Below, one piece after another: positions 17,748 to 27,504 of a DNA stretch of 64,000 nucleotides (within the stretch, counting starts at the first letter, position 1; every line of letters starts with the position of its first letter). The DNA is from Dehalococcoidia bacterium. GTDB lineage: Bacteria > Chloroflexota > Dehalococcoidia > SpSt-223. Where the stretch lies: the NCBI GenBank assembly GCA_026003895.1, contig BPIC01000006.1, positions 229,495 to 293,494 on the forward strand, given 5' to 3'. The position numbers and the translations under genes are program-made. The notes beneath the pieces were generated by a model. That model saw only the letters and a program-made list of their open reading frames with translations. It was not told the origin of the DNA and did not search any database.

Positions 17748-19431
17748 GTGCCCTCGGTGACCATTCTCCATGTCGACGACCGGCCAGAGGACCGCGCCCG
17801 CGTGGCACGGGAGATCGCTCGCGACCTCCCGGACGCTCGGGTACTGCCGATCGCGGGCGCTGCCGCCTTGCAGGATGCACTCAGCCAGCCGGTCGATCTC
17901 GTCATCACCGACCATCAGTTAGATTGGACCGACGGTCTGGGCGTCCTCGCCTGCGTCAACGCGGAGCAGCCTGGCATTCCCGTCATCATGCTCACCGCCA
18001 ACGGCAACGAAGAAGTCGCCGTTGCCGGCCTCAAGGCTGGGCTGGACGATTATCTCCCCAAGTCGGCGCTCCATCGGCTCGGCGGCGCAATCCGCACCGC
18101 ACTTGATCGCGCTGAGTCGCGACGGCGCGCTGCCACCGCGGACGCTGCAACTCGCCGCGCGTTCGAGCGGCAGCGCGTCGTCGCCGAGGCAGCACGCGAC
18201 TTTGCCGCCGCTCGCCACGACGTCGCAACCATCGCCGACCGGCTCGCCCGCATCGCGGCGACGACGATCGGCGATTTGGCAACGGTTCAGATCCGATTGC
18301 AGGAGGACATCTCGCTGGCGCTGCTCGCCGCCCACCATCCGGACCCGGCGATAGAGGCGCGCATGCGCGCCCACTATGAGGCTGCGCCAATCCAGCGTGG
18401 CGAAGGGCTCACCGGCAGGATCTTGGAGACGGGCGAACCTGTCGTCTTGAACGGCAAATCGACGGCGGAGATCCAAGGTCAGCTGAAGCCCGAATACCGG
18501 AGCTTCGTCGAAGAGCTTGGTCTGACGGCCGTGCTCGCCGTGCCCCTGCAAGCAACCGGGCAAGTGCTCGGCGTCGTCGCTTGCGCTCGTTACGACCCGA
18601 ACCGACCCTACAGCGCGGACGACCTGCTCGTCCTCGAGGAACTGGCGGGATGCGCGGCGCTCGCGCTCGAGAGCGCGGTCCTCTACCTCAGCGCCCAAGA
18701 AGCGCTGCGCGCCCGCGATCGGGTGCTCTCGATGGCGACCTCATGAACTGCAGACGCCGCTTGCCGCGATTAAAGGTCTTGCTCAGCTGCTCCTGCGCCT
18801 CGAGGCGAGCAACCGCCTCGACCCCGATCGCTTGCGCCAAGGGCTGCGCTCGATTGACGAATCGACCGACCGGCTTACCCGACTCGTCCACGATCTCCTC
18901 GAGGTCTCGCGCATTCGGCTCGGCCGGCTGTCCCTCGCGCTCGAGGCGGTCGAACTCTCTTCGCTGATCCAGCGGATCGCGGCAAGGTATGCCAGCGCTG
19001 GCGTGACGTTCCAGTACGGTGGTGGCCCAGCGCACGTGCGTGCCGACCCGGCTCGCTTCGAACAAGTCTTGACCAATGTCCTCGACAATGCCGTCAAATA
19101 CTCCTCACCCGGCACACCGATCGAGGTTGCCCTCAGCCGGGACGGCGCAGGTTTCCTCGTGACCGTGACCGATGACGGGATCGGGCTGCCCAGCGGGGCG
19201 GCGGCGGCGATTTTCGAGCCGTTCAGTCGAGCCGCCAACGCCGCCAGATCGCAGCGTCCCGGCTTGGGGTTGGGCCTGTTCATCGCGCGCCAGATCGTTG
19301 AGTTGCACGCGGGCACGATTTCGGCCGAGAGCCCCGGCGAGGACCAAGGCACGACGATTCGGATTTGGCTCCCTGCCGCGCCGGCGGATTCGCTACCGGC
19401 GACCGACCCACTGCGTGAGCACCCCTCGTAG
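17748..19431 (+). CDS. receiver-GAF-histidine kinase hybrid, frameshifted at the H box
   Basis: Receiver domain: ILHVDDRPED, phosphoacceptor Asp in LVITDHQLDWTDG, VIMLTANGNEE, LPKSALHRL. A GAF domain follows at ~150-330. Then the frame ends at TGA 18744-18746 immediately before the phosphoacceptor His. The kinase core continues in another frame: HELQTPLAAIKGLAQLLLRL (HisKA), NVLDNAVKYSS, VTDDGIGLPSG, GLGLGLFIAR. Dropping one C of the CC at 18739-18740 gives MATHELQTPL and one protein of about 560 residues. The start is GTG 17748 with GGGAG upstream. Sequencing error is likely; if real, the protein is split into receiver-GAF and kinase parts. Confidence 0.8.
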
Positions 19432-19788
19432 CAGAGCCTCGAGGGCGTCGAAGCCGATTGGCTTGACCACGTAGTCATTCGCTCCGAGCGCCGCCGCGCG
19501 ACTGCGGTCCTCCTCGCGGTCCGACATCGAAAGCATGATCACGGGTGTCGCCTGCCAGCCGGGCGTCGACCGAATCGCGGCCAGCACGTCGAAGCCCGAT
19601 GCGCCAGGCAGCCGAACATCCAGTACGACGAGATCCGGGGGAGCGCCGTCGAGGGCAGCAACCACGTCCCGGCCATCGGCGACGGTTCGCACCTCGATTG
19701 GCTCACCAGGAGGAGCGACCTCCCGAAAGGCGAATTCGGTGAGCGTGGCGTGGGCAGGATCGTCCTCGGCCAGCAGCACACGGATCAC
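19393..19788 (-). CDS. response regulator, receiver domain only (Rcp1-like)
   Basis: Receiver of about 131 residues: VLLAEDDPAHATLTEFAFRE, phosphoacceptor Asp in LVVLDVRLPGASGFDVL, VIMLSMSDREED, and VVKPIGFDALEALL. The longer beta-alpha loops and DDPAHATL start resemble Rcp1-type regulators of multi-domain kinases. It is convergent with the hybrid kinase and overlaps its 3' end by 39 nt. The start is taken as GTG at 19788, after the stop of the preceding minus-strand gene. Confidence 0.85.
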   Translation of the reverse strand: MIRVLLAEDDPAHATLTEFAFREVAPPGEPIEVRTVADGRDVVAALDGAPPDLVVLDVRLPGASGFDVLAAIRSTPGWQATPVIMLSMSDREEDRSRAAALGANDYVVKPIGFDALEALLRGVLTQWVGRR

Positions 19789-19816
19789 GGAGTCCGGACC
19801 TACGTCAGGCCGCCGC

Positions 19817-20596
19817 TCACCGCACGACGCGGAAGCGCCACGGCGCAAGCTCGATCGGATCGGCATCGCGGGGTGGCTCGTCCTCGGCGCGGAGTCCGGA
19901 CAGCGCCTCGGCGCGCAGACGCTCGAGGGTATCCAACCCGCGTTTCGTGTCGGCCGCCACCTTCACCCGGTGAGTCTGGCGCAACCGGTACTTGAACCGC
20001 CAATACGTAAATCGCTTCCAATCGAGGTACGACATCCGTTCGCCGCCGGAGACGGCGGTTTCCTCGCGAAACCGGGCCAGCAATTCGGAGAGCGGCAAGC
20101 CATAGATACGCTCGGCGGTCTCCTCTGGCAATCTGCGATGAGGCGTCAGTCCGGTGATATAGCCTTTGGCCACCTCCTCTTCGACTGAGCGCCAAAGGGC
20201 CTCCTCCACCACCACGCCGTAGTGATAGTTCAGCACTGTGCGATATTTCGCCGGACCGATGGCGTTTTGAAACGTTGCCTCATCCAGTCCGCCGGGCGGC
20301 GCCCCGCAAAAGAGCAGTGGCTCCAACTCGTCAAGCGGAAAGAGCGGTCCGAGCTCGGCGACGAACCGCTCGACGAGGGCGAGCCAGTCAAACGCCTCGC
20401 CGTCGATCAGAAAGAGGTACCGACGACCGTCATACTCGTCTTCAACGCGGTCCCAGCGGCGAATGGCGGCGAGCAGCGCGGGCCACCACGGCTCGCCGCG
20501 CTCAAGCGCGGCCCGGAGCCGCTCGATGGCCTGCCCTTCCCCAGCCCAAACGAGGGCCTCGTCGGCGGTCACAATCGTCTCGGGCAAGCCGCTCAT
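19817..20596 (-). CDS. conserved hypothetical protein (259 aa)
   Basis: No family recognised. The protein is soluble and acidic at the start (ETIVTADEALVWAGEGQAIE), aromatic-rich in the middle (RRYLFLIDGEAFDWLALVER; YRTVLNYHYGVVVEEALW), and has a basic stretch KRFTYWRFKYRLRQTHRVKV near the end. The start ATG 20596 overlaps the stop of the PolX/PHP gene (ATGA), so it is translated after it. Coupling to a PHP nuclease hints at a nucleic-acid role, but this is inference. Confidence 0.7.
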   Translation of the reverse strand: MSGLPETIVTADEALVWAGEGQAIERLRAALERGEPWWPALLAAIRRWDRVEDEYDGRRYLFLIDGEAFDWLALVERFVAELGPLFPLDELEPLLFCGAPPGGLDEATFQNAIGPAKYRTVLNYHYGVVVEEALWRSVEEEVAKGYITGLTPHRRLPEETAERIYGLPLSELLARFREETAVSGGERMSYLDWKRFTYWRFKYRLRQTHRVKVAADTKRGLDTLERLRAEALSGLRAEDEPPRDADPIELAPWRFRVVR

Positions 20597-22300
20597 CGCG
20601 CCTTCTCCCGCAGTCGCCGCAGAAATTGCTCGGTCGGCAGCGTGTTGATCACGGCTTCCGGCCCGAGCCAAGCCCGGCGGGCAATCCCGACGCCAAAGGT
20701 AGCAAGGCCGAAGTGGTCGGCGCTGTGAGCGTCGGTGTTGATCACGAGCGGAACGCCCAACTCGTGAGCGAGACGCGCGTGCTCTTCACGCAGGTCCAGC
20801 CGCGCTGGGTGCGCGTTGATTTCCGCCCACGTGCCCGCCTCAGCGCAGGCACGCAATACGGCTTCGACGTCCACTTCGACGGGATCGCGCCGGCCGATCA
20901 GGCGGCCGGTCAGATGACCTATCGCTGTCACGGCCGGGTGCCGCGCCGCCGCCACCAATCGTGCCGTCATCTTCTCTCGGGGCTGGTCCATCGCCGAGTG
21001 AACCGAGGCGATCACCACGTCGAGCAGGCGCAGCACCTCGTCGGGATAGTCGAGTGTTCCGTCGGCGCGGATGTCGACTTCGCTGCCAGCGAGAAGCAAC
21101 GGCCCATCAGGGTGGGACTCATTGAACCGGCGCACCCGGGCAATCTGGTCGTGCAACCGTTCGATACTGAGCCCATTCGCGACAGCGCGCCCGCCGGAAT
21201 GGTCCGTGATCGCGAGATACGCATAGGCCGCGGGCCAGCGCGCCGGCCACCATCTGTTCGAGCGGCTCAGCGCCGTCCGACCAGTCGGTATGGACATGGA
21301 GGTCGCCCCGAAGGTCCGTGATACAGATGAGACGGGGCAGTTGCCCCGTGGCAGCAGATGCGATCTCGCCGCGATCTTCGCGCAGCTCCGGCGGAATCCA
21401 AGCCAAGCCGAGCGCAGCGTAGAGGGTCTCTTCGTCCGGGAAACCATCGCGATCCGGGGGGGCAATACCAAATGGTCCGATACGCAACCCGCGTCCGCGC
21501 GCCAGCGCCGCCAACGCGTCGTTGTGCGCAGCACTGCCCGTCCACCATTGCCAGAGCGAGCCAAACGCCGACGGTGGCGCGAAGCGGACCGCAATCGTCA
21601 GGCCGTGGAGTGGAAAGCGCACACCGAAGGGATCAAACGGCGCCGTGTCCGGAACGCGCATGGCAAGCTCGGCACACGCTGCCCCGGCATCGTCGGCAGC
21701 GGCAGCGAGGTTGACGTCGCCGACGCGCTCCGCCGACCGACGAACGCTGCCAGCCGGCTCCACGCGCCGAACGCCCGGCAGTCCAGCGACAATCTCCAGC
21801 GCCGTCGCGGTCGCCGCGGCCGCCCGCAACAGGTCGAACCGGTCGCTTTGTGGCTCGACTGCCACAAGGCCGCGGGCGATTCGCTCCGCCGCCGCCTTCC
21901 CGACCGTGGCGGCGAGCCGGCCATCAGCGAGCGCCGCCTGCACGTCGTGGCGCGAGACGATGCCGGCCCCGATCAGCTTGCGAGCGGTCTTCGGTCCAAT
22001 CCCCGGCACGCGAATCAATTCGCGCACGGTCTCGGGCACTTCGTCGTGCAACCGGTCGAGAAAGGCGAGCGCACCGGTCTCGCGCCGCTCGACGATCTTG
22101 GCGGCGATCGCTTCACCGATGCCGGGAAGCGCTCGCAACGCGGCCTCATCGAGCTCGGCGGCTGGTGTCGTCAGCTTATCGAGCGCCTCGGCGGCGCGCC
22201 GGTAGGCGCGGACTTTAAAGGGGTTTTCACCGCGAATCTCGAGCAGATCGGCGATCTCCTCGAACATCGCGGCAAGTTCGGCATTACTGGTATGTGCCAC
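20593..22300 (-). CDS. PolX-like protein: degenerate polymerase X core plus PHP phosphoesterase, frameshifted
   Basis: Two helix-hairpin-helix motifs (LPGIGEAIAAKI; VPGIGPKTARKLIGAG) and an X-family nucleotidyltransferase region (GSVRRSAERVGDVNL) precede a C-terminal PHP domain. PHP ligands GDLHVHTDWSDG, ITDHS, GSEVDIRADG, SVHSAMD and NTDAHSADHF are all present. The frame breaks at 21226-21227, where deleting one G of GG (plus strand) restores ALARGYAYLAITDHS and a protein of about 568 residues, the normal bacterial PolX length. The polymerase triad appears lost: GDVN replaces GDID and IAVRF replaces VDLRV. It may therefore be a DNA-repair nuclease rather than a polymerase. The start GTG 22300 is approximate. 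Confidence 0.8.
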
Positions 22301-22351
22301 GTTGCTGCAATCCGCCGCTCCCTCGGCGATTTCGAAGGGGAGCGTCCGCTG

Positions 22352-22357
22352 ATTATA
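22352..22357 (-). promoter_or_regulatory. -10 hexamer upstream of the PolX gene
   Basis: A perfect TATAAT on the minus strand (22357-22352) lies about 52 nt before the GTG at 22300. I see no strong -35. The predicted leader is about 45 nt and includes the purine-rich GAGGGAGCGGCGGA, which could supply the ribosome-binding site. Confidence 0.5.
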
Positions 22358-22587
22358 ACGGCTCTCCTGACGCCCTCCGGGCACGGAGATCTGGCTCGAC
22401 ACCCGTCAGCATGCGAGGCGCCATGATGTCGCTCTCGTCACCAGCCGCGACACCGCGGAGCGCATACCTCGCGACCGGTGCCCGGAGGTAGCATCGGCCA
22501 GAGCTTGTTTTATCAGGCCGCAGCCGGCCGGTTTGAGCTGACGCGCCGGCCTCGCCGATCGCAGCGAGAATGCCTCGGGGGTCCCCG

Positions 22588-23229
22588 CTACCAGCCCGGC
22601 AGCGCCGCAACCGCCCGGGTCGCCTCGTCGAGGGCGCGCAGCCGGCGCTCCGCCTTTTCGAGCTCGCGCGAATTGACGTGCGAGAGCGTGAGTTGGGCGA
22701 GGCTCTCGCGCGCTTGGCGAATCGCCACGATAAGATTGGTGAGCTTCTCGATCTCAGGGTCGAGCGCCGGCGCGAGCAACCGCGCATCGACCCGCTGGGC
22801 AGCCGCAGCAGTCACGCGGTCGGCGATCCGCCAGACGGCGTCGCTTGCCTCGACCGCTTCCTCGTGGATCGGACGAATAATGCCGAGCGGAACACCCGCC
22901 GCGAGCGCCGCGGCAGCACCGGCGCGCAGGTCGGCCAGTTCGCCGGCAGCATCGACGAGCTTGCTACTGATCGGCCACGCCGGCAATGACCGGCGCAGCA
23001 CGAGCTGGACCGCGCGGCGGTTGGCGACGCCCCAGAACTCACGCATGCCGTCGGAAACCCGCCCCGGCCGAATCATCGGCAGAAAGCGTCGCTGAACCCG
23101 GCGCACCGCTCGGCGGATGAGCACGACCGGAAGCACGACCAACAGCCCAATGACCGCCAGATTGGCGATGACGATCGCCGCCAGCACCAGAATCGCCGTG
23201 GCAAGCAGACCAAGAACGTCACCCATCAT
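22588..23229 (-). CDS. single-pass membrane protein of unknown function
   Basis: 213 residues. An N-terminal helix (LLATAILVLAAIVIANLAVIG and onwards) is followed by a basic stretch RRAVRRVQRRF. The remaining cytoplasmic part is helical and Ala/Glu/Arg-rich, including RELEKAERRLRALDEATR near the end, likely coiled coil. The start ATG 23229 has AAGGG upstream. No enzyme motif is present and no operon partner explains it. Confidence 0.7.
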   Translation of the reverse strand: MMGDVLGLLATAILVLAAIVIANLAVIGLLVVLPVVLIRRAVRRVQRRFLPMIRPGRVSDGMREFWGVANRRAVQLVLRRSLPAWPISSKLVDAAGELADLRAGAAAALAAGVPLGIIRPIHEEAVEASDAVWRIADRVTAAAAQRVDARLLAPALDPEIEKLTNLIVAIRQARESLAQLTLSHVNSRELEKAERRLRALDEATRAVAALPGW

Positions 23230-23284
23230 TGGCGCCCTTTCCCGTGGGAGTGCCGGGCCGGGCATCCCGGCCGGCACAGCGATT

Positions 23285-24571
23285 CTACCCGGCGGCTGGC
23301 TGAACGACGACGATGGTGCGTCCCGCCCCAAGATAGCGCTCGGCCACACGCTGGACGTCGTCGGCGGTCACGCGCCGGACGTTCTCGGCGAACGATTCGG
23401 CCGATTCGTAGCTCCCGAGCGCAGTCAGCGAAGCGATCTGGTTCGCCTGGGCGGCGCTCGTCTCTTCCGCCATGATCCGTCGGCCGGCGAGCTGACCAGC
23501 AGCCGCTCCCAATTCTTCGGCCGTCAACGGCCTCTCGATCAACCGGCGCAGCTCACTGCTGATCAGCTCGATCACTCGTTCAACGTTCCCCGGCTCCGTT
23601 CCCGCCTGGGCGTAGAACAGGCCCGCATCACTCATGAGGCTGAGGCCGGAACCTGCCACGTAGGCCAGCGCCCGGTTGGTCCGAATTTCAGCAAATAGCC
23701 GCCCAGACGGCGAGCCGAGGACGGCATCCAGCACGGCCAAGGCATAGCGGTCGGGATCGCGCCGCCCGGGAATGGGGAGGCCGACGAGGACGATTGCCTG
23801 CCGCTGGCCAGCGAACCGCCCGATACGTTCATCGCCGGCTCGAGGCGGAAGGGGGTGCGGCGTCCGATCGGCAGGCGCCCCGGCAGGAAGCGAACCAAGC
23901 ACGTTGGTCAATTCGGCAAAGGCGCGCTCCGCCGTGATCTGACCGACCACCGCGACCGTGAGGTTGGCACCGACGACCGCACGCTGGCGCAGTTCGAGAA
24001 GCCGGTCGCGGTCGATCCGTTCCACGGTCTCTGCCCGGCCAAGCACCGAATGTCCGCCGGGGTGGTCGCGCCACACCGTCTCAAGCAGGGTATCGAAGGC
24101 GAGCGGCGCCGGATCAGCACTCCGCCGGCGAATGTCGAGCAGGACAAGATTTCGGTCGCGAATGATTTGGTCAGCGTCGAAGCGCGGCGCGTTCAGGACG
24201 TCGGCGAGCACCTCGAAGGCAAGCTGCTGCTCAGCGACCGGGACGGTAACCGAGATGGTCGTCAACTCTTGGGAGGCCGAAACTCCGATGCCGCCGCCGG
24301 TGGCACCGATCGCTCGACGCAACTGATCTTCGGTTGGCCAACGCGCCGTGCCGAGCAAATGCGCCCGGGCGAGCAAGTTCCGGGCGCCCGCATCATCAGC
24401 GGACTCGTCGCGCGCCCCGGAGCGAAGAGCAACCGTGATTGCGACGACTCCGGAGGTCGGCCGCTCTTTCACGAGGAGCAGGGCACCGTTCGGCAACGTC
24501 TGGCGAGCAATGGCGGTCTCCGACGGCAGAGGCGGTGCGCCGGCAGCGGTTCGGCGATCCCCGGTGCTCAA
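23285..24571 (-). CDS. M16 family peptidase-like protein, lacking the zinc motif
   Basis: 428-residue M16 fold (TLPNGALLLVKERPTSGVVAITVALRSG at the N-terminus; LAVLDAVLGSPSGRLFAEIRTNRALAY mid-protein). The HxxEH zinc signature of the family is replaced by NLLAR (context ARNLLARAHLLGT), so it should be catalytically inactive. It starts at a TTG overlapping the TGA of the preceding active M16 gene (TTGA), so equal synthesis is expected. Such pairs form heterodimers in which the inactive subunit helps bind substrate, as in mitochondrial MPP and bacterial M16B pairs. Confidence 0.85.
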   Translation of the reverse strand: MSTGDRRTAAGAPPLPSETAIARQTLPNGALLLVKERPTSGVVAITVALRSGARDESADDAGARNLLARAHLLGTARWPTEDQLRRAIGATGGGIGVSASQELTTISVTVPVAEQQLAFEVLADVLNAPRFDADQIIRDRNLVLLDIRRRSADPAPLAFDTLLETVWRDHPGGHSVLGRAETVERIDRDRLLELRQRAVVGANLTVAVVGQITAERAFAELTNVLGSLPAGAPADRTPHPLPPRAGDERIGRFAGQRQAIVLVGLPIPGRRDPDRYALAVLDAVLGSPSGRLFAEIRTNRALAYVAGSGLSLMSDAGLFYAQAGTEPGNVERVIELISSELRRLIERPLTAEELGAAAGQLAGRRIMAEETSAAQANQIASLTALGSYESAESFAENVRRVTADDVQRVAERYLGAGRTIVVVQPAAG

Positions 24572-26184
24572 AACGTCACCACTACGGTTGTGAGATGGTC
24601 GAGGTCGAGGTAGGCGCGGGCAACGCGCTGGACGTCCTCTGGCGTTACGCGGTCCAACCGTTCTAGCCACACCTCCCACGGCTCGAGCAGACCAAGCGCT
24701 GCATCGCGCGCCAAACGCCGGGCCTGACCGAGGTTTCGCTCCTCGCTAATCTGGCGGCTGCCGCGGATACTCCGAACGGCATCGTCGATCTCTTGTCGGG
24801 AAACGGGTTCGTCCCGCACGCGCCGCAGCTCCGCCACGATTAGCGCTTTCACCTCCTCGAGCTTGTCGGGCGTGGTCACCGCTGAAGCGGCCCACGCGCC
24901 AGTGTCGGTGAGGCCGAAATAGGAGGTGCCAACCGAGGTTGCGAGTCCCCGTTTGTCGCGGATCTCACTTGCCAGCCGCCGACCGGGATGATCAAGAATG
25001 GCATCGAGGACGATGAAGGCCTCGCGATCCTCGCTCGTTGCTGAAGGGGCGATGCCCCCGAGCATCAGGTGTGCCTGACGATCGCCGAGGGAGACGCGGA
25101 CTTCCCGTGCTTCCTCCGGAGCGGGCTCGACCACGACTGGTCGGTGGATCCAATTGCCGCCGGGCAGCCGAGCGAATGCCGCTTCAACCGCCGCCACCGC
25201 CTCCTCATGGCGGACCCGGCCGGCGACGCCGATCGTCATGTTGCCGGCAACATAGCGCTGCTCACGGTAAGCAAGAATGGTCTCGAGGGGGATGTTTTGG
25301 ACGCTCTCGATCGTCCCGCCAATCAGCCGGCGCGCCGGATGAATCCGGAAAACGTTGCTGTAGAAGAGGTCCCCTGCGAGCGCACCAGGGGTGTTCTGCC
25401 GCCGGTTCAGTTCTTCGAAGACCACCCGGCGTTCGCGGTTAAAGTTCTCTTCAGGGAAGGTGCTGTCCAGCAACATGTCGGCCAACACGTCAAGCGCGAG
25501 GCGAAACTCATCGGCCGGCGCTGCAATGAAATAGTCGGTCAGCTCCCAACTGGTGGTTGCGTTGATCTCGCCGCCTACGGCTTCGACGGCGCCAAAGACG
25601 GCCTGATTGTTCGGCCGGCGTGACGTGCCAAGGAAGTGAGCATGCTCGAGCCAGTGCGATCCGCCGCTCGTCTCATCGTCTTCGTCGCGCGAGCCGGCGC
25701 GGACCGCGACGACGACCGCAACGGTGTTGGAGTCGAGGCGCTCCTTGGACAGGACGAGCAAGCCGCTTGGCAGGAGCGTGGCCCGCTCGGTCGGCTCCGA
25801 GACGATGCCACCGACGGGCAGTTCGCCGGTCGTCGTAACGCCGCCCTCCGGACCCTCGACAACGATTGAGGCTTGAACGGCGGCACGGCCGGCCGGCAAT
25901 CGCAGCCGAACCCCGTACGGTCCGGCTTGCTCGCCGCTCCATTCGACCACGCCAGCGTGGATCTCTCCCGCTGGCCCGCCGGGAGCGCCGGCCCATGACG
26001 TTTCCACGGTCGCGTTCTCCGGAACGCGAATTCGGACCGTGCGCCGCCCGCTTTCGATGCCGCGAGGCTCGGCCACCACATCGACCCCGCCGGCAACTCC
26101 TTGCGCCCAGAGCACCAGCGCCGGTCCTCCCACTGCCGTCTCGACGATTTCTGCAGTTACCACAGTACCAAGTTTCTGGGACAT
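24568..26184 (-). CDS. M16 family zinc peptidase, active subunit, with N-terminal extension
   Basis: 538 residues. The zinc motif HWLEH is at residues ~177-181 and the third ligand Glu about 76 residues later (RRVVFEELNRR). The C-terminal M16 half contains AFIVLDAILDHPGRRLASEI. Residues 1-130 precede the peptidase domain and look like a small beta domain (ALVLWAQGVAGGVDVVAEPRG; YGVRLRLPAGRA) unusual for this family. There is no clear signal peptide. It forms an operon with the inactive M16 partner. Substrate unknown; family members degrade peptides or process presequences. Confidence 0.88.
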   Translation of the reverse strand: MSQKLGTVVTAEIVETAVGGPALVLWAQGVAGGVDVVAEPRGIESGRRTVRIRVPENATVETSWAGAPGGPAGEIHAGVVEWSGEQAGPYGVRLRLPAGRAAVQASIVVEGPEGGVTTTGELPVGGIVSEPTERATLLPSGLLVLSKERLDSNTVAVVVAVRAGSRDEDDETSGGSHWLEHAHFLGTSRRPNNQAVFGAVEAVGGEINATTSWELTDYFIAAPADEFRLALDVLADMLLDSTFPEENFNRERRVVFEELNRRQNTPGALAGDLFYSNVFRIHPARRLIGGTIESVQNIPLETILAYREQRYVAGNMTIGVAGRVRHEEAVAAVEAAFARLPGGNWIHRPVVVEPAPEEAREVRVSLGDRQAHLMLGGIAPSATSEDREAFIVLDAILDHPGRRLASEIRDKRGLATSVGTSYFGLTDTGAWAASAVTTPDKLEEVKALIVAELRRVRDEPVSRQEIDDAVRSIRGSRQISEERNLGQARRLARDAALGLLEPWEVWLERLDRVTPEDVQRVARAYLDLDHLTTVVVTF

Positions 26185-26238
26185 GCCATCCCGTTGGGGG
26201 TGTCTGGCTATTGACTGTACGAACGAACCTGGCGGCTG

Positions 26239-27504
26239 TCAACCAACCGGCGCTGACTGGGGCGCCGAGGCTGTCAGACGCGTGGGCGGCTTCGGCTTGG
26301 CGGCCAATCCGAAAAAGAGACACCCAAGCAGGGATAACACGGCCAAAATGGTGAACCCCAGTCGATAGTTGCCCGTTTGGTCGGCAAAATAGCCGGCGAT
26401 CAACGGACCGCTCACACTCCCGACCATCACAATCATGTTCGAGACCCCGAGGATCTTGCCAAAGGCAAGCCGGCCGAAGTAGTCGGCACGAATCGCGGCC
26501 ATCAGCGGACCTCGCACCCCCCACGCCCCGCCATGCAGCACCGCAAACAGCACCACCATCCAGAACTCAGTGGCATAGGCAAGCACCAGCAGACCGGCAG
26601 CATGCCCAAGCATCGCCACGGCGCAGATGGCCCGCTTACTGAAGCGGTCACCCAAATACCCGCCGATCAACTGCCCAGTGAACGACATCACCGTCATGAT
26701 CGTGACGGCGCTCGCCGCCACTTCGAGCGGCACCCCGATGGACTGGCTGACCGCGGGAACGAGGTGGACCGACATCGAGGCGACGATCAGCAAGGCCGAT
26801 GCCTGGCCGAGCGAGATGTACCAAAACGCCGGCGCTCGGATCGCTTGGCGCAGCGTGAAGTCGGGGCCAGCAGGGGAGCGGCGGGGCGTGGTGCCAGCCG
26901 CCGGCGCAGGATCGCCATCGGGGCGCAGTCCATGCTTCTCAGGTGAACTGTCCAACAGCTGGGCAAGCGGCAACCCGACCACAAGAACCACGAACGCCGA
27001 CGCGAGGGCCGTCGCTCGCCAGCCGACGGTCGTCAGCCCCCACGCGACGACAAGCACCAATACGCCGCCAATGCTGATGCCGGTTGAGATGATCGCCAAT
27101 GCCGTCGCGCGCCGCCGCTCAAACCAGTTGACGACCGCGGTCGTGATGCTGACGAAGCCGGCAAGCGTTGCACCAATGGACGCGATGAGGAAGGAACCGT
27201 AGAGCCACGGAATCGAATTGGTGAAACTGAGCAGCGCGAGACCAAGTGCAGTGACGAGCAATCCGGCGCGAACGACAACACGGACACCGTATCGGTCCAG
27301 CAGCCAGCCCTGGAGCGGCCCGGTGATACCGGTTTCCACCTGCGACAACGAGGTAACACCGGCGAAAATCGTCCGGCTCCAGCCGAACTCGGCGGTCATC
27401 GGCACGACGTAGGCGGTGTAGGACTGATAGAGCACGCCGGCGAGCGTGGCCTGAATGCCGACGCCGCCCAGAACGACCCACCAGCCGCGGAAGACCCGCG
27501 GCAC
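26239..27504 (-). CDS. MFS transporter (oxalate/formate antiporter or MCT-like)
   Basis: 421 residues with 12 predicted helices. The first segment WWVVLGGVGIQATLAGVLYQ and YTAYVVPMTAEFGWSRTIFAG, then GPLQGWLLDRYGVR, match the OFA/monocarboxylate branch of the major facilitator family. The central loop is polar (SSPEKHGLRPDGDPAPAAGT). A GTG start overlaps the stop of the 67-aa gene (TAGTG). Substrate is probably an organic anion, unproven. Confidence 0.83.
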   Translation of the reverse strand: MPRVFRGWWVVLGGVGIQATLAGVLYQSYTAYVVPMTAEFGWSRTIFAGVTSLSQVETGITGPLQGWLLDRYGVRVVVRAGLLVTALGLALLSFTNSIPWLYGSFLIASIGATLAGFVSITTAVVNWFERRRATALAIISTGISIGGVLVLVVAWGLTTVGWRATALASAFVVLVVGLPLAQLLDSSPEKHGLRPDGDPAPAAGTTPRRSPAGPDFTLRQAIRAPAFWYISLGQASALLIVASMSVHLVPAVSQSIGVPLEVAASAVTIMTVMSFTGQLIGGYLGDRFSKRAICAVAMLGHAAGLLVLAYATEFWMVVLFAVLHGGAWGVRGPLMAAIRADYFGRLAFGKILGVSNMIVMVGSVSGPLIAGYFADQTGNYRLGFTILAVLSLLGCLFFGLAAKPKPPTRLTASAPQSAPVG

